Shown here in pieces: positions 7,238-16,410 of a DNA stretch of 64,000 nucleotides. The notes under the pieces were generated by a model. That model saw only the letters and a list, made by a program, of their open reading frames with translations. It had not been told where the DNA came from and did no database searches. The position numbers and the translations under genes were made by a program. How positions within the stretch are numbered: position 1 is the stretch's first letter; each line of letters starts with the position of its first letter. This stretch comes from Halovibrio variabilis. Lineage in GTDB: Bacteria; Pseudomonadota; Gammaproteobacteria; Pseudomonadales; Halomonadaceae. The stretch covers positions 1 through 64,000 of the forward strand of contig NZ_BJXV01000020.1 in the NCBI RefSeq assembly GCF_007991175.1. The letters run 5' to 3'.

Positions 7238-7723
7238 TTGACCAATAATGATATTTTTCGCCGCATACGTTACACCTTTGATTTAAAAGACAGCACCATC
7301 GTGGATATCTTCGCCTTGGCAGAGGTCAGCGTGACTCAGCAGCAGGTCACTGCTTGGCTGAAAAAGGATGACGACGATGCCTTTGTGACGATGAAGAACA
7401 ATGAGCTCGCGGCGTTTTTGAACGGCTTTATTAGCTTTAAGCGTGGCAAGCGCGAAGGCCCGCAGCCCGCGGCAGAATCGCAGCTGAACAACAACATGGT
7501 GTTCCAGAAGCTGCGCATTGCGCTGAATCTAAAGGCTGAAGATATTCTGGCAGCGTTTGAACTGGCTGGCTTCAATCTAAGTAACCATGAATTAAGTGCG
7601 TTTTTCCGCAAGCCCAGCCATAAGAATTACCGAGAGTGCAAGGATCAAGTGCTGCGCAACTTTTTACTCGGTATTCAGCTTCAATTGCGACCCAACCAAG
7701 AAGGCTCAGCGTTAGAATCCTAA
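7238..7723 (+). CDS. YehS-like DUF1456 protein
   Basis: Two copies of the DUF1456 repeat are visible: NNDIFRRIRYTFDLKDSTIVDIFALA...QQVTAWLKKDD and NNNMVFQKLRIALNLKAEDILAAFELAGF...ELSAFFRKPSHKNYRECKDQVLRNFLLGI. The C-terminal HKNYRECKDQxLRNFL block is diagnostic of YehS. The TTG at 7238 (MTNNDIF) matches where YehS begins and has AGGGA 7 nt upstream. A GTG at 7205 would add 11 residues. The length (161 residues) matches the family. The function is unknown and no catalytic motif is known. The gene is convergent with the methyltransferase, with a hairpin between. Confidence 0.85.
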   Translation: MTNNDIFRRIRYTFDLKDSTIVDIFALAEVSVTQQQVTAWLKKDDDDAFVTMKNNELAAFLNGFISFKRGKREGPQPAAESQLNNNMVFQKLRIALNLKAEDILAAFELAGFNLSNHELSAFFRKPSHKNYRECKDQVLRNFLLGIQLQLRPNQEGSALES

Positions 7724-7780
7724 GTTCATAGGGCTCTTGCTTGAGCGCATAACGATAGCTTTTTGTACCATGCCGCAGGG

Positions 7781-7808
7781 ACATGAGGGCCGGCCATGGC
7801 CCTCATGT
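7781..7808. terminator. Hairpin between convergent genes
   Basis: ACATGAGGGCC (7781-7791) pairs perfectly with GGCCCTCATGT (7798-7808) around a 6-nt loop. It lies between the convergent DUF1456 and methyltransferase genes. The T-tract is poor on both strands, so it may be a weak bidirectional terminator. Confidence 0.55.
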
Positions 7809-7824
7809 TCTCTTAAAAATACGA

Positions 7825-8568
7825 TTAAGCTTTCACACAGACGAAAATCGCATTCCCTGAAAGCTTATCCCAGGGCTTGATAGTTTCGTAGTCGTGCTCA
7901 AACACATGCACTTCGAAGTGAGGCGCTAAGAGTGCGATTAACTCAACAAAGCTGACGGCTACCATGGGGTGTTCGTCGTTCCATACCTGGGTCGTTTCAG
8001 CGTTGGCTTTTTCAATGCTCAGCCTGAGTGACTGTTTTTCACCCTGCCCGCGATAGTGCCACCCAGAGCGGAACGTGAATAAATCGCTTCCTTGCTTGGC
8101 GGTGTGTTTAACGAATAAGTCATTATCAATTTTCTCTTTATCGACCGCGTTGAAACAGAATAGTCCGCCGGGTGTTAGCGCGCGATGCACACTGTCAATA
8201 CACGCTTTGAGTTTTTCAATCTCAGCGTTGTAATGAATGGAATACAAAAAACAGGTGATTAAGTCAATGGGGCCATCAACTGCGAAATCACTCATGTCTT
8301 GCAACGAGAAGTGAGCTTCCGGGCAGCGTTTGGCCGCTATATCCAGCATGGGTTGATTGATATCCAGCCCGTGGCTTTGGTAACCGGCGTCGATAAAATG
8401 CCGCAGATGCGGGCCAGTGCCACAGGCTAAATCAAGGTGGGTAGTGCCGTCGTTACCGAAGATTTGATGAAATCTTTCAATGGCTTTGCTTTGCGCTGGG
8501 TAGTCGATATCTACGCACATCAAATCGTAGTAGCCAGAAAGGTCGGTATAGAGTGCGTTGACGGACAT
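7825..8568 (-). CDS. Class I SAM-dependent methyltransferase
   Basis: The 247-residue protein has the Rossmann-fold methyltransferase signature HLDLACGTGPHLRHF (motif I, near residue 43) followed by GYQSHGLDINQPML with the acidic residue that contacts the SAM ribose. Motif II is DLITCFLYSIHYN and the post-II helix ends in LTPGGLFCFNAVD. No substrate-specific domain is visible. The family spans small-molecule and protein methylation. It has no obvious functional partner. Downstream it converges on the DUF1456 gene and upstream it is divergent from the DUF4019 gene. Confidence 0.87.
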   Translation of the reverse strand: MSVNALYTDLSGYYDLMCVDIDYPAQSKAIERFHQIFGNDGTTHLDLACGTGPHLRHFIDAGYQSHGLDINQPMLDIAAKRCPEAHFSLQDMSDFAVDGPIDLITCFLYSIHYNAEIEKLKACIDSVHRALTPGGLFCFNAVDKEKIDNDLFVKHTAKQGSDLFTFRSGWHYRGQGEKQSLRLSIEKANAETTQVWNDEHPMVAVSFVELIALLAPHFEVHVFEHDYETIKPWDKLSGNAIFVCVKA

Positions 8569-8777
8569 GGTCGCCTAATGATGGAAGCTGAAGAGGGTAG
8601 GGGCGCATGGTAAACGAGCGGGTAGGCTTTGAGAAGTTGGGATAGCGACCCGGCTGCGTCCAGCCGATAGCGGGTTAAAAGTGCTGCATCGCTGTTAAAG
8701 AAATTCTGCCAGTTTCCGATAATTATCTTAGGCCGCCAAAATTTTCTATCCGCCGCCCAATGCCACAAGAGCTAGCC

Positions 8778-9188
8778 ATGCCCAAAACACTGAAGTTTGT
8801 CATCACCACTTTGCTTCTCGTGCTGTCCCCTGTCGCTCATTCGACCACTCAGGCGGCGGCGGAGGCGGCGGTGTTGGCGTGGCTAGAAAACATTGACAGT
8901 GGTCAATATGAACAAGCGTGGGAAAACTCCTCAACACTGCTGCAGGTGCCGCTGTCGGCTAGCATGCTGGCACGCACGGTTGGGCTAGCTCGGCGAGATT
9001 TCGGTGTGGTTGAGTCAAGGCGGCGAACGCGTGTCGTCCGAGAAACCTCAATGCCCGGCGCACCGTTTGGTGACTATATGGAATTCACGTTTCAAACACG
9101 GTTTGAAAACAAGCCGCAGATCACTGAAACCATTACCCCGCACTTAGACGGGGACACCTGGAAAGTCAGCGGCTACTACGTGCAGTAA
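8778..9188 (+). CDS. Secreted DUF4019-type protein
   Basis: The 136-residue product begins MPKTLKFVITTLLLVLSPVAHS, a clear Sec signal peptide. The mature part starts with AAAEAAVLAWLENIDSGQYEQAWENSS and ends with TPHLDGDTWKVSGYYVQ. The WL..ID.G.Y..AW and W+V.GYY elements are typical of DUF4019, a periplasmic NTF2-like small family of unknown role. An ATG at 8760 would add six residues, but the signal peptide is better formed from 8778. The gene appears monocistronic and is followed by a weak hairpin at 9251. Confidence 0.78.
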   Translation: MPKTLKFVITTLLLVLSPVAHSTTQAAAEAAVLAWLENIDSGQYEQAWENSSTLLQVPLSASMLARTVGLARRDFGVVESRRRTRVVRETSMPGAPFGDYMEFTFQTRFENKPQITETITPHLDGDTWKVSGYYVQ

Positions 9189-9250
9189 TCGGTGCCATAA
9201 TCGCCAAAAAAGCGTCGCCACAAACGGTAGTTTTCAATCCAATACCCTAA

Positions 9251-9274
9251 ACAGCTCATAACTCAGTGAGCTGT
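9251..9274 (+). terminator. Weak hairpin after the DUF4019 gene
   Basis: ACAGCTCA and TGAGCTGT form perfect 8-bp arms with an 8-nt loop, followed by only a short ATTT. Position fits a terminator for the upstream gene. The U-tract is poor. Confidence 0.4.
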
Positions 9275-9463
9275 ATTTGCATCCCCAACCTCCTGTTTAC
9301 GTTCCCTTCATGACGAAGTGCCAAGCGGGTGCTACGTTTAATGAAAGACGCCGTTTTATTTTTTGTGCAAAACCTGTACGCAGCATATAGCCTGTAGAAT
9401 AAGGTGGCACTGTGATGGCACTATTAGCGACTTCGTCAAGCTGTTAATGCGCACCGCGCGGGG

Positions 9464-10849
9464 GTGGAAATGCAGGCCCTTTCTTACAAATCGTACTGGC
9501 TGTGGCTACTTTGCGCGGGTTTACTGCTGGCTGCATGGTCGTTCACGTGGCAGGCCATGGCGCAAACCTCTTCGTCCAGCGCCCTGGTGCTCAATATAGA
9601 TGGCGCTATCGGCCCGGCGACGAAAGACTACCTTGAGCGCGGGTTGCGCAATGCTCGCGAGCAGGGCAGTGAGCTTATCATCGTGGAGTTAAACACCCCG
9701 GGGGGGCTGGTAGAAACCACCCGCGACATGGTTACAGAAATGCTCAACGCTGATATTCCCGTGGTTATGTACGTTTCCCCTAGTGGTGCTCGGGCAGCTA
9801 GCGCGGGTACCTACCTGCTATACGGAAGCCACGTGGCGGCCATGGCACCGTCTACTCACCTGGGTTCTGCGACGCCGGTGCAAATGGGCGGTGGTGGGTT
9901 CGGCGGCGGTAGCCCTGGTGAAGAGGGTGCTGATGAAGAGGGCGAAAACGGCGCAGAGGAGTCAGAGGGCAATAGCAGTGCCATGGAACGTAAGGTGTTG
10001 GAAGATGCAGTGAGTTTTATCCGCAGCCTGGCTGAGCGTCACGACCGTAACGCCGATTGGGCTGAAGAAGCCGTGCGCGAGGCCGTCAACCTCACGGCCA
10101 ATGCGGCGCTGGAACAAAACGTTATTGATGTAGTGGCGCGCGATATTGACGATTTGTTGGCGCAGATAGATGGTACGACCGTGGTGATGGAGCGAGGCGA
10201 ATATACACTGGCAACGGCCGATCTCACTATTGAACGTTACGATCCCGATTGGCGTACCCAACTCCTATCGCTGATTACCAACCCCAATATCGCCTACTTC
10301 CTGATGATCATCGGCTTTTACGGGCTGATTTTTGAGCTTTCCAGCCCGGGTAGTTTATTCCCCGGCACCATCGGGGTGATTTGCCTGTTGCTGGCGCTGT
10401 TTGCTTTTCAAGTGCTGCCGATTAATTACGCCGGGCTGGCGCTCATCGTGGTAGGCATAGCGTTGATGGTCGGGGAAACCTTCATGCCCAGTTTCGGTGT
10501 ACTTGGGGCAGGGGGCATCGTTGCCTTTGTGCTGGGCTCGGTGATGCTGATGGATGCCGAGTACCTGGCCATTTCGTTGCCGCTCATTGGCGGAGTCGCG
10601 CTGGTATCCAGCGGGTTGATGCTGTGGACATTAACGCGCTTTGCAACGCTGCGTCGTCGTCAGGTCCATACCGGTGCGGAGCAGCTCATTGGTGCGAGGG
10701 CTATCGCATTGGAGGATTTTGATACTAACGGCCATGTACGCCTGCACGGCGAACGCTGGAATGCGCTAAGCGATGTGCCGATCAAACAAGGCGATGAAGT
10801 GAAGGTCGTCCGCCTTGAAGGTTTAACGGTTTATGTATCGCCCGAGTAG
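9464..10849 (+). CDS. NfeD-type membrane serine protease (long form)
   Basis: The 461-residue protein has a signal/anchor (residues about 11-33), a ClpP-like protease domain, a cluster of membrane segments (about 275-385) and a C-terminal OB-fold (about 395-461, IGARAIALEDFDTNGHVRLHG). The catalytic serine lies in RAASAGTYLL and the partner lysine in MERKVLEDAV, as in archaeal 1510-N, which cleaves stomatin tails. A Gly- then Glu-rich insert sits between them (about residues 145-173). The start is GTG at 9464 or the ATG two codons later. The slipin gene follows 55 bp downstream, the classic protease-substrate pair. Confidence 0.9.
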   Translation: MEMQALSYKSYWLWLLCAGLLLAAWSFTWQAMAQTSSSSALVLNIDGAIGPATKDYLERGLRNAREQGSELIIVELNTPGGLVETTRDMVTEMLNADIPVVMYVSPSGARAASAGTYLLYGSHVAAMAPSTHLGSATPVQMGGGGFGGGSPGEEGADEEGENGAEESEGNSSAMERKVLEDAVSFIRSLAERHDRNADWAEEAVREAVNLTANAALEQNVIDVVARDIDDLLAQIDGTTVVMERGEYTLATADLTIERYDPDWRTQLLSLITNPNIAYFLMIIGFYGLIFELSSPGSLFPGTIGVICLLLALFAFQVLPINYAGLALIVVGIALMVGETFMPSFGVLGAGGIVAFVLGSVMLMDAEYLAISLPLIGGVALVSSGLMLWTLTRFATLRRRQVHTGAEQLIGARAIALEDFDTNGHVRLHGERWNALSDVPIKQGDEVKVVRLEGLTVYVSPE

Positions 10850-10904
10850 CACTTGCCTACTGTAAGTTTCATCTTAACTGACCAATCGCAAAACGAGGTG
10901 TCCT

Positions 10905-11693
10905 ATGTTGCTTTCATATTTAGTTCCCGTCGTGCTGGTGGTGATCTTAATCGCTGCGTCTATTCGCATTCTCCCGGAATACAAGCGAGGCGTGGTGTTC
11001 TTCCTGGGCCGTTACCAAACGGTGAAAGGGCCTGGGCTGGTCATCGTGATTCCCGCTATTCAAAAGATGCAGGTGGTCGATTTGCGCGTCATCACCATGG
11101 ACGTGCCTGAGCAGGATGTGATTTCTCAAGACAACGTGACGGTTAAAGTGAACGCCGTGCTCTACTTTCGCGTCATTGACCCTGAAAAGGCGATTATCCA
11201 GGTCGAGAATTTCAGCCAGGCGACCAGCCAGCTGGCACAGACCACGCTACGTTCCGTACTGGGTAAGCATGACCTTGATGAGATGCTCTCCGAGCGCGAT
11301 AAGCTCAACGACGATATTCAGGAAATCCTCGATTCCCAAACCGATTCTTGGGGCATCAAGGTGGCAAATGTCGAGATCAAGCATGTGGATTTGGATGAGA
11401 GCATGATTCGTGCGATTGCGCGCCAAGCGGAGGCTGAGCGTGAGCGGCGCGCTAAAGTGATCCATGCCGAGGGCGAACTCCAAGCTTCGAAAAAGCTGGT
11501 CGAAGCAGCCAATGTGATGCAGGAAAACTCTGCCGCGCTACAGCTGCGCTACCTGCAAACCATGAGCGATATGAGCAATAAAAACGCGTCGACCATTGTT
11601 TTCCCATTACCGATGGACATCATGGAGGCGTTCAAAGACATGAAGGCGAAGCACATGGCCCCAACGCCAGATAAAAAGCCAGATGACGGCTAG
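10905..11693 (+). CDS. Slipin (SPFH/stomatin-like membrane scaffold)
   Basis: The 262-residue protein has one N-terminal membrane segment ([17 protein letters not shown]) followed by an SPFH domain ([26 protein letters not shown], then [25 protein letters not shown]) and a coiled-coil rich in [24 protein letters not shown]. It ends with a hydrophobic segment and a Pro/Lys tail. Slipins form oligomeric membrane platforms, and bacterial members pair with NfeD proteases in an operon, exactly the arrangement here. GAGG precedes the ATG. Likely role: membrane microdomain organisation or stress response, with its C-terminus a probable NfeD substrate (family knowledge, not seen here). Confidence 0.9.
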   Translation: MLLSYLVPVVLVVILIAASIRILPEYKRGVVFFLGRYQTVKGPGLVIVIPAIQKMQVVDLRVITMDVPEQDVISQDNVTVKVNAVLYFRVIDPEKAIIQVENFSQATSQLAQTTLRSVLGKHDLDEMLSERDKLNDDIQEILDSQTDSWGIKVANVEIKHVDLDESMIRAIARQAEAERERRAKVIHAEGELQASKKLVEAANVMQENSAALQLRYLQTMSDMSNKNASTIVFPLPMDIMEAFKDMKAKHMAPTPDKKPDDG

Positions 11694-11902
11694 GGTTTGT
11701 TGATGTTTCGCTCACGGCGGCGCTGGTTCATTGCTGATATTTGGCGTGCTGGCCTTGGTTGTGAACGGGGCCGTTATGAGGTTAAGCCGATGCTGAAACA
11801 TCAATAGGCCATAAGCTTGATTAATTAAATTTATACTTTGGTCTAAACATTCTCATTCTGAAGCCGATAATCATTAATGATACTTCAATTGAGGATGTTC
11901 AG

Positions 11903-13504
11903 ATGTCACTTAGAAAGTCTTCTCTACTGGTTCTTTCGATTTTATTTCTTCTTTTTTTCTCCAGTATACTAACCAGCGTATGGTTGCTGGCGAGTAGTAA
12001 TAACTCACTGAATGCGGTGAATAAAGAGATCCGTGTGGTGCTGTCGATTATCGATCCCATCAACCACAGCCGTACCCTTCGTGTACGCCTGATGGAATAT
12101 ATGAACACGGTGGAAAGTAGTAACCTCGAGTCGGCGTCAACTCTTAACGACCTGAGGGAGACCGTGGATAAAATGGATGGTGCATTTCAGGCTTACCTTG
12201 ATGCGCCTAGGCTCGATGGTGAGGCGGCGTTGACGGATGCTTACCAATCCACTTATTTGGCTTACCGAGATAGGGGGATTGAGCCGCTGATTGAAGCTGC
12301 CGAAGCCAATGATCGACAACAGTTTCAACAGCAAATCGAAACAGTGGTGCAACTCGACAGGCAATTTGAAATTGAGTTGGACAATGTGCTGGCCCTGCAC
12401 GAACAGAACGCTAAACGTTTAAACGATGAAGCCCAAAGCCGTTTTGTCTTGGGTATCTACCTTATTATCGCGTTCGGCGTGCTGTTTCTGATTGTGATGG
12501 CAGCTGTAGTGATACTGCTAAAACGCTCTGTGCTTACCCCTCTTGAAAATGCTAAAAAACACTGCGGACAGATTGCCGAAGGGATGTTGGCAACGCCTGT
12601 ACCCGTCATAACGTCTTCTCGCAGCGAGATCCAAGACCTGATGCGCACGTTGGAACAGATGCGTCAGTCGCTGACCGGGATTATTAGTCAGATCCGCAAT
12701 TCCACGCAGACAGTGTCCGATGCTTCGAAGGACATCGCCACCGGTAATGTTGATTTGGCTTCTCGAACTGACCAGCAAGCCGCTGCGCTGACTCAGACGG
12801 CTTCCAGCATGGTAGAGCTGAGCGCGACGGTAAAACAGAATAATGACAACGTTTTAGAGGCAAGCCGTTTAACCAGCGAAACGGTGGAAAATGCTAAAAC
12901 CGGCGAAAAAATATCAGAAGAAGTTATCGCTACGATGGGCCTGATCAACAGTAACTCAAGGAAGATCGAAGACATTACTGGCGTCATCAATAGCATCGCC
13001 TTCCAGAGTAATATACTGGCGCTGAACGCCTCAGTTGAAGCGGCTCGTGCAGGTGAGCAGGGACGTGGTTTTGCCGTCGTAGCAGGGGAAGTGCGTAACC
13101 TCGCTAAACGCAGTGCAATTGCTGCACAAGAGATCGAAAGCCTGGTTGCCGAATCGGTTGCCAATATCCAAGCAGGTTCAGGTCAAGTTTCTCAAACGGG
13201 GAAGGCTATCGCGACGATTATCGACTCAATTAGTCGGGTGAATATAAAGATGGAACACATTTCTGCTGCGTCGGATGAGCAAAGCCAGGGCATTAGCCAG
13301 GTCGAGCAAGCGGTAACAGAAATGGACGGTGTGACGCAGCAGAACTCAATACGGGTGCAGGAAACAGCCGCCGCTGCCGCCTCGCTGGAAGAACAGGCGC
13401 TTCATCTTATGCAGGCCGTGTCCACTTTCTGCCTGGCTGACAATACCCAAAATCAGCTACCAGCCGGCGGGAAACTTGCACTTGGACATGGCGTAACGGT
13501 GTAA
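11903..13504 (+). CDS. Methyl-accepting chemotaxis protein with a four-helix sensor
   Basis: The 533-residue receptor has TM1 (about 7-29), a helical periplasmic domain of about 160 residues of the four-helix-bundle type, TM2 (about 191-213), a HAMP domain ending near 267, and a cytoplasmic signalling domain with the conserved tip [33 protein letters not shown]. Methylation-helix features such as [26 protein letters not shown] are present. The C-terminus (LALGHGVTV) lacks the NWETF-like pentapeptide that tethers CheR/CheB, so it may depend on other receptors for adaptation. GAGG lies upstream of the ATG. No chemotaxis genes are nearby, as is usual for orphan receptors. The ligand is unknown. 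Confidence 0.93.
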   Translation: MSLRKSSLLVLSILFLLFFSSILTSVWLLASSNNSLNAVNKEIRVVLSIIDPINHSRTLRVRLMEYMNTVESSNLESASTLNDLRETVDKMDGAFQAYLDAPRLDGEAALTDAYQSTYLAYRDRGIEPLIEAAEANDRQQFQQQIETVVQLDRQFEIELDNVLALHEQNAKRLNDEAQSRFVLGIYLIIAFGVLFLIVMAAVVILLKRSVLTPLENAKKHCGQIAEGMLATPVPVITSSRSEIQDLMRTLEQMRQSLTGIISQIRNSTQTVSDASKDIATGNVDLASRTDQQAAALTQTASSMVELSATVKQNNDNVLEASRLTSETVENAKTGEKISEEVIATMGLINSNSRKIEDITGVINSIAFQSNILALNASVEAARAGEQGRGFAVVAGEVRNLAKRSAIAAQEIESLVAESVANIQAGSGQVSQTGKAIATIIDSISRVNIKMEHISAASDEQSQGISQVEQAVTEMDGVTQQNSIRVQETAAAAASLEEQALHLMQAVSTFCLADNTQNQLPAGGKLALGHGVTV

Positions 13505-13596
13505 ACCTGCACTACTTATTGCCAATAAATGTCGCAGACGATAAGTTTTAAAGATCAGGGAGGCGAGAAACAGCAATACTTAGCAGTCGTTTAGAA

Positions 13597-13616
13597 GCTC
13601 CACCGTCAGGTGGAGC
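13597..13616 (+). terminator. Hairpin downstream of the chemotaxis receptor
   Basis: GCTCCACC, loop GTCA and GGTGGAGC form a perfect 8-bp stem about 90 bp after the receptor stop, followed by GTTAAATCTT rather than a clean T-run. It lies before the convergent VTT gene. Termination is probable but not certain. Confidence 0.5.
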
Positions 13617-13650
13617 GTTAAATCTTGATGCACTAAAGCCAGCAGGGTGG

Positions 13651-14250
13651 TCATATTAACGTCGTCAAAGCCTGCATTCCCAGCGCTACTATTAACACAA
13701 CAACTCCTGCCACCAAACTAGTGAGCATGGCATGACGTTTCCATAAAATCAGTACGCGGTGACCAAAGCGGTAAACTAGCCAGGCCAGACCGAAATAACG
13801 TAGGCCGCGGGCGATTAGCGTTGCCAGTGCGAATAGCAGGATCGGGTAGCCAGAAAGCCCTGCAGTAATCATTGCAAGATGGTAGGGAAGGGGTAAAAAG
13901 CCAACCGATAGAATGGCAATAAAGCCATATTGATCGAAAAATGTTTGGAAGGCCTGGTAGCTCTCCTGCATATCCAACGATTCAATAAACCACGTTCCCA
14001 CTGACTGATAAAGCAGCAAGCCAACACTGTAGCCAACCAGTGAAGCTATTAAACACCCAGCAGTGGTGACGGTTGCTAACCGCCAGAGCCGCTGCCTATT
14101 GACGGCCATTAGCGGGATTAGCACAAGCTCCATGGGGATAGGTAGAATAATAGTTTCCAGAAAGGAAAGAGTGCCCAAAAGCCACAGCATATTGTTTGAG
14201 CCGTTGATACGCTCGAACCACTGCCTCGGTTGTTTGAAGAGGATGGCCAT
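13651..14250 (-). CDS. YqaA-like VTT-domain (DedA-related) membrane protein
   Basis: The 199-residue protein has several membrane segments and the VTT/DedA landmarks: FLETIILPIPMELVLIPLMA near the N-terminus (proline-rich re-entrant loop) and FLPLPYHLAMITAGLSG in the middle, the second re-entrant loop with the conserved glycine. The short length and PIPMELVL resemble YqaA more than full-length DedA. DedA-family proteins flip polyprenyl phosphate or phospholipids. YqaA subfamily function is not known. It lies 12 bp downstream of the DUF1206 gene on the same strand, so the two are probably one transcript. Confidence 0.83.
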   Translation of the reverse strand: MAILFKQPRQWFERINGSNNMLWLLGTLSFLETIILPIPMELVLIPLMAVNRQRLWRLATVTTAGCLIASLVGYSVGLLLYQSVGTWFIESLDMQESYQAFQTFFDQYGFIAILSVGFLPLPYHLAMITAGLSGYPILLFALATLIARGLRYFGLAWLVYRFGHRVLILWKRHAMLTSLVAGVVVLIVALGMQALTTLI

Positions 14251-14261
14251 ATTAGCCTGCT

Positions 14262-15080
14262 TTACGTAGCGGGATTAATGCGGCGGTAAATAGACGCTAA
14301 TAGGCTATAGAGGCCAAAGGCAAAGAGCCCCACCGCGACAAATGCAAGCAACCACTGTCCGTAGGGTTGGCTTCGCAGCGTGCTAAACACTTCACTAATA
14401 CCGCCTGCTTCATTAGGGTTGATTTGATAAGCGGCAATGATAAAAAAGCTACCCACGATGACAAATACAAGACCACGGATTACTAAGCCGAAACGGCAAA
14501 TTGGATAGGCCCACTGTTGAGTCTGTGTCGGCATAGCGAAATGTTTGTCGAATTTGGCCGTGTAGCCTTTAAATGCGTGCGCAATACCCACGCCAATCAT
14601 GACTAAGCCAACCCCGCCTACCAGCCAGCGCCCGAAAGGCTGCTGCATCAACCAGCCCGCCACGCCTTGAGAGCCGCCGCCAGAACCACCTGAAGATCCT
14701 CCGAATTGGAAGATGAGACTGGCAGCAAAAAAGGCCAGCAGAAGGTGGGTGATGGCACTCACCATCAGACCTGTGCGAATAGCGAGGCCTTTGGCATCAG
14801 TGCCATGGTGGTCAGCATCGTTGACCGCCTGAATGGTGCGCCACATAGCGTAACCAACCAAGCCTATTGCCATGATCGCTAACAGTATTTTTCCAAAGGG
14901 GGCAGTAAGCACTCGTTCTAATGCACCACGGCTGCCCTCTGTTTGCCCGCCTTGACCAAACGCAGCCAAGGCGGCGAGGCCACCCACTAATAGATACACG
15001 ATGCCCCTGGCAGCGTAGCCCATGCGGGCGAAAAGCCTGACCGCATCACGCTGATTGCTGGTTGTCATATTGTTGGCCAT
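14262..15080 (-). CDS. DUF1206 membrane protein
   Basis: The 272-residue protein is built of three repeats of two membrane helices. Each repeat opens with a variant of R.GYAARGIVYLLVG (RMGYAARGIVYLLVGG, FKGYT-containing middle repeat, CRFGLVIRGLVFVIVGSF) and contains PFGKILLAIMAIGLVGYAMWR-like or QPFGRWLVGGVGLVMIGVGI-like helices. This pattern defines DUF1206, whose function is unknown. The ATG at 15080 is chosen because AGGAGG lies 6 nt upstream. An ATG at 15098 would place that ribosome site inside the gene. A Gly/Ser-rich loop (SSGGSGGGS) separates repeats one and two. It is probably co-transcribed with the VTT gene. Confidence 0.87.
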   Translation of the reverse strand: MANNMTTSNQRDAVRLFARMGYAARGIVYLLVGGLAALAAFGQGGQTEGSRGALERVLTAPFGKILLAIMAIGLVGYAMWRTIQAVNDADHHGTDAKGLAIRTGLMVSAITHLLLAFFAASLIFQFGGSSGGSGGGSQGVAGWLMQQPFGRWLVGGVGLVMIGVGIAHAFKGYTAKFDKHFAMPTQTQQWAYPICRFGLVIRGLVFVIVGSFFIIAAYQINPNEAGGISEVFSTLRSQPYGQWLLAFVAVGLFAFGLYSLLASIYRRINPAT

Positions 15081-15292
15081 GACGTCCTCCTGACTCACAA
15101 TGGCGTTGCTAAATGTCCGTATATGAATGGCTATCTATACTGTGGGTGTAGCATGCTATTGTCTAGCGTGGTGGAGGGTGGACGGTGCTTGATTGTGGCT
15201 ATTCAGTCAGTAAACGATAGTACTGATTTTATAAAGGCAAGTGATTTTAAGCTAAACAATTCTTATACGAATTTCTAGTCTTAATTAAACTA

Positions 15293-16213
15293 CTAATGCC
15301 CAAATACTGACCAGCCGGTACGTTGTACAAACATTTCCAGCGCTTGGGTGCCTAATAAGCTGTTGCCGTAGCTATCTAATCCCGGCGACCAGACGGCGAT
15401 AGAACCATGGCCTGGCGCTATCGCCAGAATGCCGCCACCCACGCCGCTTTTGCCGGGCAGGCCGACGCGAAAGGCGAACTCTCCCGACGCATCGTAGTGC
15501 CCGCACATCATCATTAGTGAGTTGATACGTCGCGCCCGCTGGGGCGCAACTACGCGCATATCGCTGGGTTTGTTGATGCCATCCGAGGCCAAAAACAGCC
15601 CGGCATGAGCAAGTTGTTCGCAGCTCATGGCAATCGCGCACTGGTGGAAGTAGGTGCCCAGCACCTTATCGACATCGTGGCGAAGATGCCCAAACGCCTT
15701 CATAAAGTGTGCCAGAGAGGCGTTGCGGTCGCGGTGAGCCATTTCAGAGGCAGCCACAGCGGGGTCGAAACAGATGCAGTCGTCATCGGCGACATAGCGT
15801 ACAAAGCTTAGAATTTCGCCTAGGGTCTCTTTGGGTTCATGCCCCATCATGATCGCATCGACCACCGCAATGGCACCGGCATTGATAAACGGATTACGCG
15901 GTTTGCCGCTTTCGTGTTCTAGCTGAACGATCGAGTTGAACGGGTCGCCTGAGGGTTCGCGGCCCACTTTTGACCAGAGTGAATCGCCCATCTGCCCCAG
16001 CGCGATGGTCAGCGTAAAGACTTTCGAGATACTCTGAATCGAGAAGGGCGTGGTCGCACAACCCGCCGAGTAAACGTTGCCATCCACAGTGGCGAGCGAA
16101 ATAGCAAACTGCTGTGGGTCAACATGGCCAAGCTCGGGGATATAGTCGGCAACCTTGCCACGCTGTTCTGCTTTCGCCATGGCGGCTGCAATGTCATTGA
16201 TCAAGTCTTGCAT
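15293..16213 (-). CDS. glsA: Glutaminase (serine-dependent beta-lactamase fold)
   Basis: The 306-residue protein matches the usual length of bacterial GlsA/YbaS/YneH-type glutaminase, which hydrolyses glutamine to glutamate and ammonia. The catalytic Ser-x-x-Lys is in [13 protein letters not shown], and other conserved blocks are [42 protein letters not shown] [23 protein letters not shown] and a final [11 protein letters not shown]. GlsA versus GlsB naming is uncertain. In halophiles glutamate supply also serves osmoprotection (inference). It is divergent from the ada-like gene, with an inverted-repeat operator candidate between them (16275-16299). Confidence 0.93.
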   Translation of the reverse strand: MQDLINDIAAAMAKAEQRGKVADYIPELGHVDPQQFAISLATVDGNVYSAGCATTPFSIQSISKVFTLTIALGQMGDSLWSKVGREPSGDPFNSIVQLEHESGKPRNPFINAGAIAVVDAIMMGHEPKETLGEILSFVRYVADDDCICFDPAVAASEMAHRDRNASLAHFMKAFGHLRHDVDKVLGTYFHQCAIAMSCEQLAHAGLFLASDGINKPSDMRVVAPQRARRINSLMMMCGHYDASGEFAFRVGLPGKSGVGGGILAIAPGHGSIAVWSPGLDSYGNSLLGTQALEMFVQRTGWSVFGH

Positions 16214-16274
16214 GGGCGTATCGTGTACCGTCGATTGAGGCGGGGCATTACCCTAGCGAAAATTGGTAAAAAAG

Positions 16275-16299
16275 TCTGTTAAACAGTGTGTTTAACAGA
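16275..16299. promoter_or_regulatory. Perfect inverted repeat between glutaminase and ada-like genes
   Basis: TCTGTTAAACA (16275-16285) and TGTTTAACAGA (16289-16299) are 11-bp arms around GTG. The site is 62 bp upstream of the glutaminase ATG and 112 bp upstream of the ada-like ATG. The core CTGTTAAACA is the same word that is repeated in the small-RNA candidate at 25865-25918. This suggests one dimeric repressor or activator acting at both places. The protein is not known. Confidence 0.6.
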
Positions 16300-16410
16300 G
16301 CGTCTTATTATCCGCCAGTGCGCAAGATTCGGGTCGGTAAATAGCCCGTGAACGCTTAGGCTGATAGAGAACTAAGCGGCCCGCTATGCAATGGCTAGAG
16401 AGACAACACA

